DNA from: Fibrobacteraceae bacterium
GTDB lineage: Bacteria > Fibrobacterota > Fibrobacteria > Fibrobacterales > Fibrobacteraceae
Length of the DNA: 7,382 bases
Direction: 5' to 3'
Assembly (NCBI GenBank): GCA_021443045.1
Contig: JABUUT010000065.1
Span: forward strand, 4,167 to 11,548
Below, piece by piece: positions 4,713 to 7,382 of the stretch. Below the pieces are notes generated by a model. That model made no database searches. It was not told the DNA's origin and worked only from the letters and a program-made list of their open reading frames with translations. Positions within the stretch are counted from its first letter, which is position 1; each line of letters starts with the position of its first letter. A program made the position numbers and the translations under genes.

Positions 4713-7034
4713 ATGAGCAACAATTTGAAGGAAGCGGCTCTGTTGTACCATGCCCAAGGAAAACCGGGCAAAATTGAAGTGGTTCCCACCAAACCACACA
4801 GCACCCAAACGGATTTGGGCCTCGCTTATACTCCCGGCGTTGCGGTTCCTTGCCTAGAAATTGAAAAAGATGGGAACCTTGCCTACGAATATACGGGCAA
4901 GGGAAATTTGGTGGCCGTCATTTCTAATGGTACCGCCGTTTTGGGGTTAGGAGACATTGGGGCCTTGGCGGGAAAGCCTGTAATGGAAGGCAAGGCCCTC
5001 CTCTTTAAGATTTATGCGGGTATCGATGTATTCGACATTGAAATTAACGAAAAAGACCCTAAAAAGTTCATTGAAATTGTAAAGGGCATTGCGCCTACTT
5101 TTGGTGGAATTAATCTTGAAGATATTAAGGCTCCGGAGTGTTTTGAAATTGAGGATACCCTCAAGGAGCAACTGGATATTCCTGTAATGCATGACGACCA
5201 GCATGGTACTGCCATTATTTCGGCTGCTGGGCTTTTAAATGCGGTGGAAGTGGCTGGTAAAAGCCTTCGCACCATCAAGATGGTGGTAAATGGTGCTGGA
5301 GCTGCGGCCAGTGCCTGTACAAAGCTGTACCTATCTTTGGGGCTTAAAAAAGAAAATTTGGTAATGGTGGATAGCAAGGGCGTTATTCGAAAAGACCGGC
5401 CTGGGCTTACCGAGGCAAAGGCTATGTTCGCCACGGACCGCACCGATATTAACACCCTTGAGGATGCCCTTAAAGGTGTGGACGTATTTGTTGGTCTTTC
5501 CAAAGGCAACATACTTAGTAGGGAAATGGTTCGCAGCATGGCTGACCAACCCATCGTTTTTGCCTTAGCCAACCCCACTCCAGAAATTAGCTACGAAGAG
5601 GCTATGGCAAGCCGTGGCGACCTTATTTTTGCCACTGGCCGCAGCGATTATCCCAACCAGATTAACAACGTTATTGGTTTTCCCTACATATTCCGTGGCG
5701 CTCTCGATGTTCGCGCCACCTGCATCAACGAACACATGAAGCATGCTGCGGTTAGGGCTATCGCGGCCCTTGCCCATCAGCCTGTTCCTGATGTGGTGAA
5801 TATTGCCTACAACTCCCAGCGTTTTACCTTTGGTAAGGATTACTTGATTCCAAAGCCTTTGGACCCTCGCCTTTTAACGGAAGTTTCTATTGCAGTGGCC
5901 AAGGCGGCCATTGAAAGTGGTGTAGCCCGCAAGCCCATTACCGATTGGGATAGCTACTACGACAAACTTCGCGATATGATGGGCTACGACAACAAGCTGG
6001 TCCGTCAGTTTGCCGACACGGCTCGAAGCAACCCTAAGCGTGTGGTTTTTGCAGAAGGCGTGAACTTGAATATGATAAAGGCGGCGGTGCAGGCCAAGGC
6101 CGAAGGGGTGGCTTTCCCCATTTTGCTTGGAAACCCGGACCGCATTCAAATGACGGCACAAAAGGAACAGTTGAGTTTGGAGGGCATAAAGATTGTAAAC
6201 CCCCGATCTCCGGAAGAATTTGAACGCCGCCGTGAGTACGCCAGCATTTATGCCAGCGAAAATGGCCGCAATGGCGTTACCTTTGAAGAAGCTCGTGACG
6301 ACATGTTTGAAGTAAACCACTTTGGCATGATGATGGTGAAAACAGGTGATGCCGATGCCCTGATTACTGGCGGGTACTCCAAGTATTCCGAAACCATTGA
6401 GCTTGCCAAGTCGGTGATTGGTATTCGCAAGGAATATGAGCACTTTGGCGCCCTTCATATTTTAAGCACCAAGCAGGGAACCTTCTTTTTGGCCGACACC
6501 TTGGTGAACCGTGACCCCGATACCCACACTTTGGTTGACATTGTAAAACTGACCCACGACGCTGTTCAGTTTTTTGCCCACGATCCTGTAATGGCCATGC
6601 TGAGCTACGCCAACTTTGGCTCTGACAAAGGCTGCGGGCAAACGGCTGCAAATGTGGCTGATGCGGTAAAAATTATTCACGAAAAATACCCGGAATATGC
6701 AATTGACGGCGAAATGCAGGTAAACTTTGCCTTGAACAAGGAATTGCGTGATGCCAAGTATCCTTTTAATACATTAAAGGGTAAAAATGTGAATACCTTG
6801 ATTTTCCCGTGCTTAAGTTCTGCCAACACCACCTACAAGATGCTTTTGGAGATGGGAGTGGGTGAGTCTATTGGACCTGTGCAGATGGGGCTTAACAAAC
6901 CTATCCACTTTACCGATTCTGAAAGTTCCGTTCATGATATTTTTAACTTGACAGTAGCGGCAGTGATTGACGCCATTGTTCAAGAACGAAAAGATGCGGC
7001 CTTGGAACAGAAGAAGTATGACCGGTTGTGGTAA
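4713..7034 (+). CDS. maeB: NADP-dependent malic enzyme with phosphotransacetylase-like domain
   Basis: This cytosolic enzyme oxidatively decarboxylates malate to pyruvate and CO2 with reduction of NADP+ (possibly NAD+), linking C4 acids to pyruvate and NADPH supply. Residues 1 to about 430 are the malic enzyme part: catalytic Tyr39 in YTPGVA, catalytic Lys94 in EGKA, metal-binding E136-D137 (LEDI) and D161/D162 (HDDQHGTA), the nucleotide-binding NGAGAAA at 193-199, and NPTPE at 287-291. From about 440 (NPKRVVFAEG) to the end is a domain like phosphotransacetylase. In E. coli MaeB this domain is regulatory and senses acetyl-CoA. The length of 773 is close to MaeB's 759. The start is ATG with AAGGAG 6 nt upstream. 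It lies 68 nt after the protease stop, with its own candidate promoter and a striking dyad at the ribosome site. Cofactor preference cannot be read with confidence here. Confidence 0.95.
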   Translation: MSNNLKEAALLYHAQGKPGKIEVVPTKPHSTQTDLGLAYTPGVAVPCLEIEKDGNLAYEYTGKGNLVAVISNGTAVLGLGDIGALAGKPVMEGKALLFKIYAGIDVFDIEINEKDPKKFIEIVKGIAPTFGGINLEDIKAPECFEIEDTLKEQLDIPVMHDDQHGTAIISAAGLLNAVEVAGKSLRTIKMVVNGAGAAASACTKLYLSLGLKKENLVMVDSKGVIRKDRPGLTEAKAMFATDRTDINTLEDALKGVDVFVGLSKGNILSREMVRSMADQPIVFALANPTPEISYEEAMASRGDLIFATGRSDYPNQINNVIGFPYIFRGALDVRATCINEHMKHAAVRAIAALAHQPVPDVVNIAYNSQRFTFGKDYLIPKPLDPRLLTEVSIAVAKAAIESGVARKPITDWDSYYDKLRDMMGYDNKLVRQFADTARSNPKRVVFAEGVNLNMIKAAVQAKAEGVAFPILLGNPDRIQMTAQKEQLSLEGIKIVNPRSPEEFERRREYASIYASENGRNGVTFEEARDDMFEVNHFGMMMVKTGDADALITGGYSKYSETIELAKSVIGIRKEYEHFGALHILSTKQGTFFLADTLVNRDPDTHTLVDIVKLTHDAVQFFAHDPVMAMLSYANFGSDKGCGQTAANVADAVKIIHEKYPEYAIDGEMQVNFALNKELRDAKYPFNTLKGKNVNTLIFPCLSSANTTYKMLLEMGVGESIGPVQMGLNKPIHFTDSESSVHDIFNLTVAAVIDAIVQERKDAALEQKKYDRLW

Positions 7035-7086
7035 AATTTATTTTTCACTTTTCTAATAATTTTGGAAACAGTAAAATAAATTTTAC
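7031..7086 (+). terminator. Long AT-rich hairpin starting at the maeB stop codon
   Basis: GTAAAATTTATTTT (7031-7044) and AAAATAAATTTTAC (7073-7086) are a perfect 14-bp inverted repeat. Inside it, ACT/AGT and TTTC/GAAA extend the pairing with small bulges (7047-7053 with 7065-7072). The left arm contains the TAA stop (7032-7034). There is no T-run directly after it, so it may be a 3'-end stabilising hairpin or a non-classical terminator. Confidence 0.5.
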
Positions 7087-7117
7087 ATTAGATTAAAATT
7101 GCCTTAATTTACTTAAA

Positions 7118-7148
7118 AAAGAGATTTATGTGTGATACAAATCTCTTT
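7118..7148. terminator. Stem-loop between maeB and the cellulase gene
   Basis: AAAGAGATTT (7118-7127) and AAATCTCTTT (7139-7148) are a perfect 10-bp inverted repeat around an 11-nt loop. On the plus strand the stem ends in TTTGTC. On the minus strand it is followed by more T bases (TTTTTTAAG), so it looks more like an intrinsic terminator in that direction, although no minus-strand gene enters from the right in this window. It probably insulates maeB from the cellulase gene. Confidence 0.45.
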
Positions 7149-7171
7149 GTCATGGTGTGTAAAAAACATTT

Positions 7172-7200
7172 TTGTACTCTTTTTTGGAAAAATATATAGA
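7172..7200 (+). promoter_or_regulatory. Candidate promoter of the cellulase gene
   Basis: TTGTAC (7172-7177) and TATAGA (7195-7200) are 17 bp apart in an A/T-rich stretch with several TATA-like hexamers. Matches to consensus are modest (three and four of six). The region lies in the correct place, 25-50 nt before the ATG. Confidence 0.3.
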
Positions 7201-7224
7201 TTATAGCCAATAAAGGAGTATGGT

Positions 7225-7382
7225 ATGAATAAAAGATCCATGTTTGGTATTTTTTGTAGCGCCGCTGTTTTAAGCGTTACATCTTCTTTCGCTGCTCTAC
7301 CCAAGTCCGCCGACCTGGTGGCTAAAATGGGCATGGGCTTTAATATCGGAAACACCATGGAAGTGCCCGAAAATCCCACAAA
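7225..7382 (+). CDS. Secreted glycoside hydrolase family 5 endoglucanase, N-terminus only
   Basis: Only 52 complete codons are in the window and the frame is open at the edge. The ATG at 7225 has AAGGAG (7213-7218) six nt upstream. The first 23 residues, MNKRSMFGIFCSAAVLSVTS followed by SFA, form a clear signal peptide with cleavage likely before ALPK. The mature start LPKSADLVAKMGMGFNIGNTMEVPE matches the opening of family 5 cellulases, where a G-F/W-N-I/L-G-N-T motif begins the first strand of the (beta/alpha)8 barrel. The catalytic glutamates lie outside the window, so activity cannot be confirmed. It would hydrolyse internal beta-1,4-glucan bonds outside the cytoplasm. It appears to be a separate transcription unit from maeB. 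Confidence 0.85.
   Translation, partial: MNKRSMFGIFCSAAVLSVTSSFAALPKSADLVAKMGMGFNIGNTMEVPENPT

Noticed and set aside
5012..5578. 188-codon minus-strand frame inside maeB
   Set aside because: It is antisense to the malic enzyme domain, Ser/Leu/Pro-rich in the way of a reversed reading, and has no supporting start signal.
5874..6458. 194-codon minus-strand frame inside maeB
   Set aside because: It is antisense to the junction and C-terminal domain of maeB, with no recognisable protein features.
7113..7379. Minus-strand frame across the maeB-cellulase gap
   Set aside because: It overlaps the signal peptide and first strand of the family 5 cellulase antisense, and its 3' part is AT-rich intergenic sequence containing the stem-loop.

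Overview
The window looks like chromosomal DNA of a Fibrobacter, close to F. succinogenes. This rests on three things: a secreted M6 metalloprotease with a long serine-rich linker and a type IX-like C-terminal domain, the start of a secreted family 5 cellulase (mature N-terminus leading into GFNIGNTMEV), and moderate GC with AT-rich intergenic DNA. The genus call is inference from protein style; no rRNA or other phylogenetic marker is present.

Layout. Positions 1-171 hold a cluster of extragenic palindromic elements. Positions 172-490 hold no convincing gene, only a doubtful minus-strand ORF. A minus-strand operon follows: perR (1154-1570), then a QueD/PTPS-family gene (566-1129) 24 nt downstream, closed by a hairpin terminator at 505-536. 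perR is preceded by a promoter-like pair and a 35-bp near-perfect palindrome whose centre resembles a PerR box. Positions 1640-1843 are non-coding, with small repeats and a weak minus-strand terminator. A minus-strand gene of unknown function (1844-2395) is divergent from the M6 protease (2557-4644, plus strand). Downstream on the plus strand lie a two-domain malic enzyme, maeB (4713-7034), and the truncated cellulase gene (7225 to the window end).

How the genes relate. The perR-queD pair may couple peroxide or metal sensing to a pterin-type enzyme, but the QueD-like protein lacks the usual catalytic Cys and carries an added zinc ribbon, so its chemistry is uncertain. MaeB would make pyruvate, CO2 and NADPH from malate, with a regulatory phosphotransacetylase-like domain. 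The protease and cellulase are exported proteins suited to a polymer-degrading lifestyle. I see no mobile element, CRISPR array, tRNA or rRNA.

The most interesting signals are non-coding. Upstream of perR, maeB and the cellulase gene, a pyrimidine-rich segment is complementary to the Shine-Dalgarno region. In the first two cases this forms long, nearly perfect dyads reaching from the presumed -10 to the ribosome binding site. A long AT-rich hairpin also begins at the maeB stop codon.
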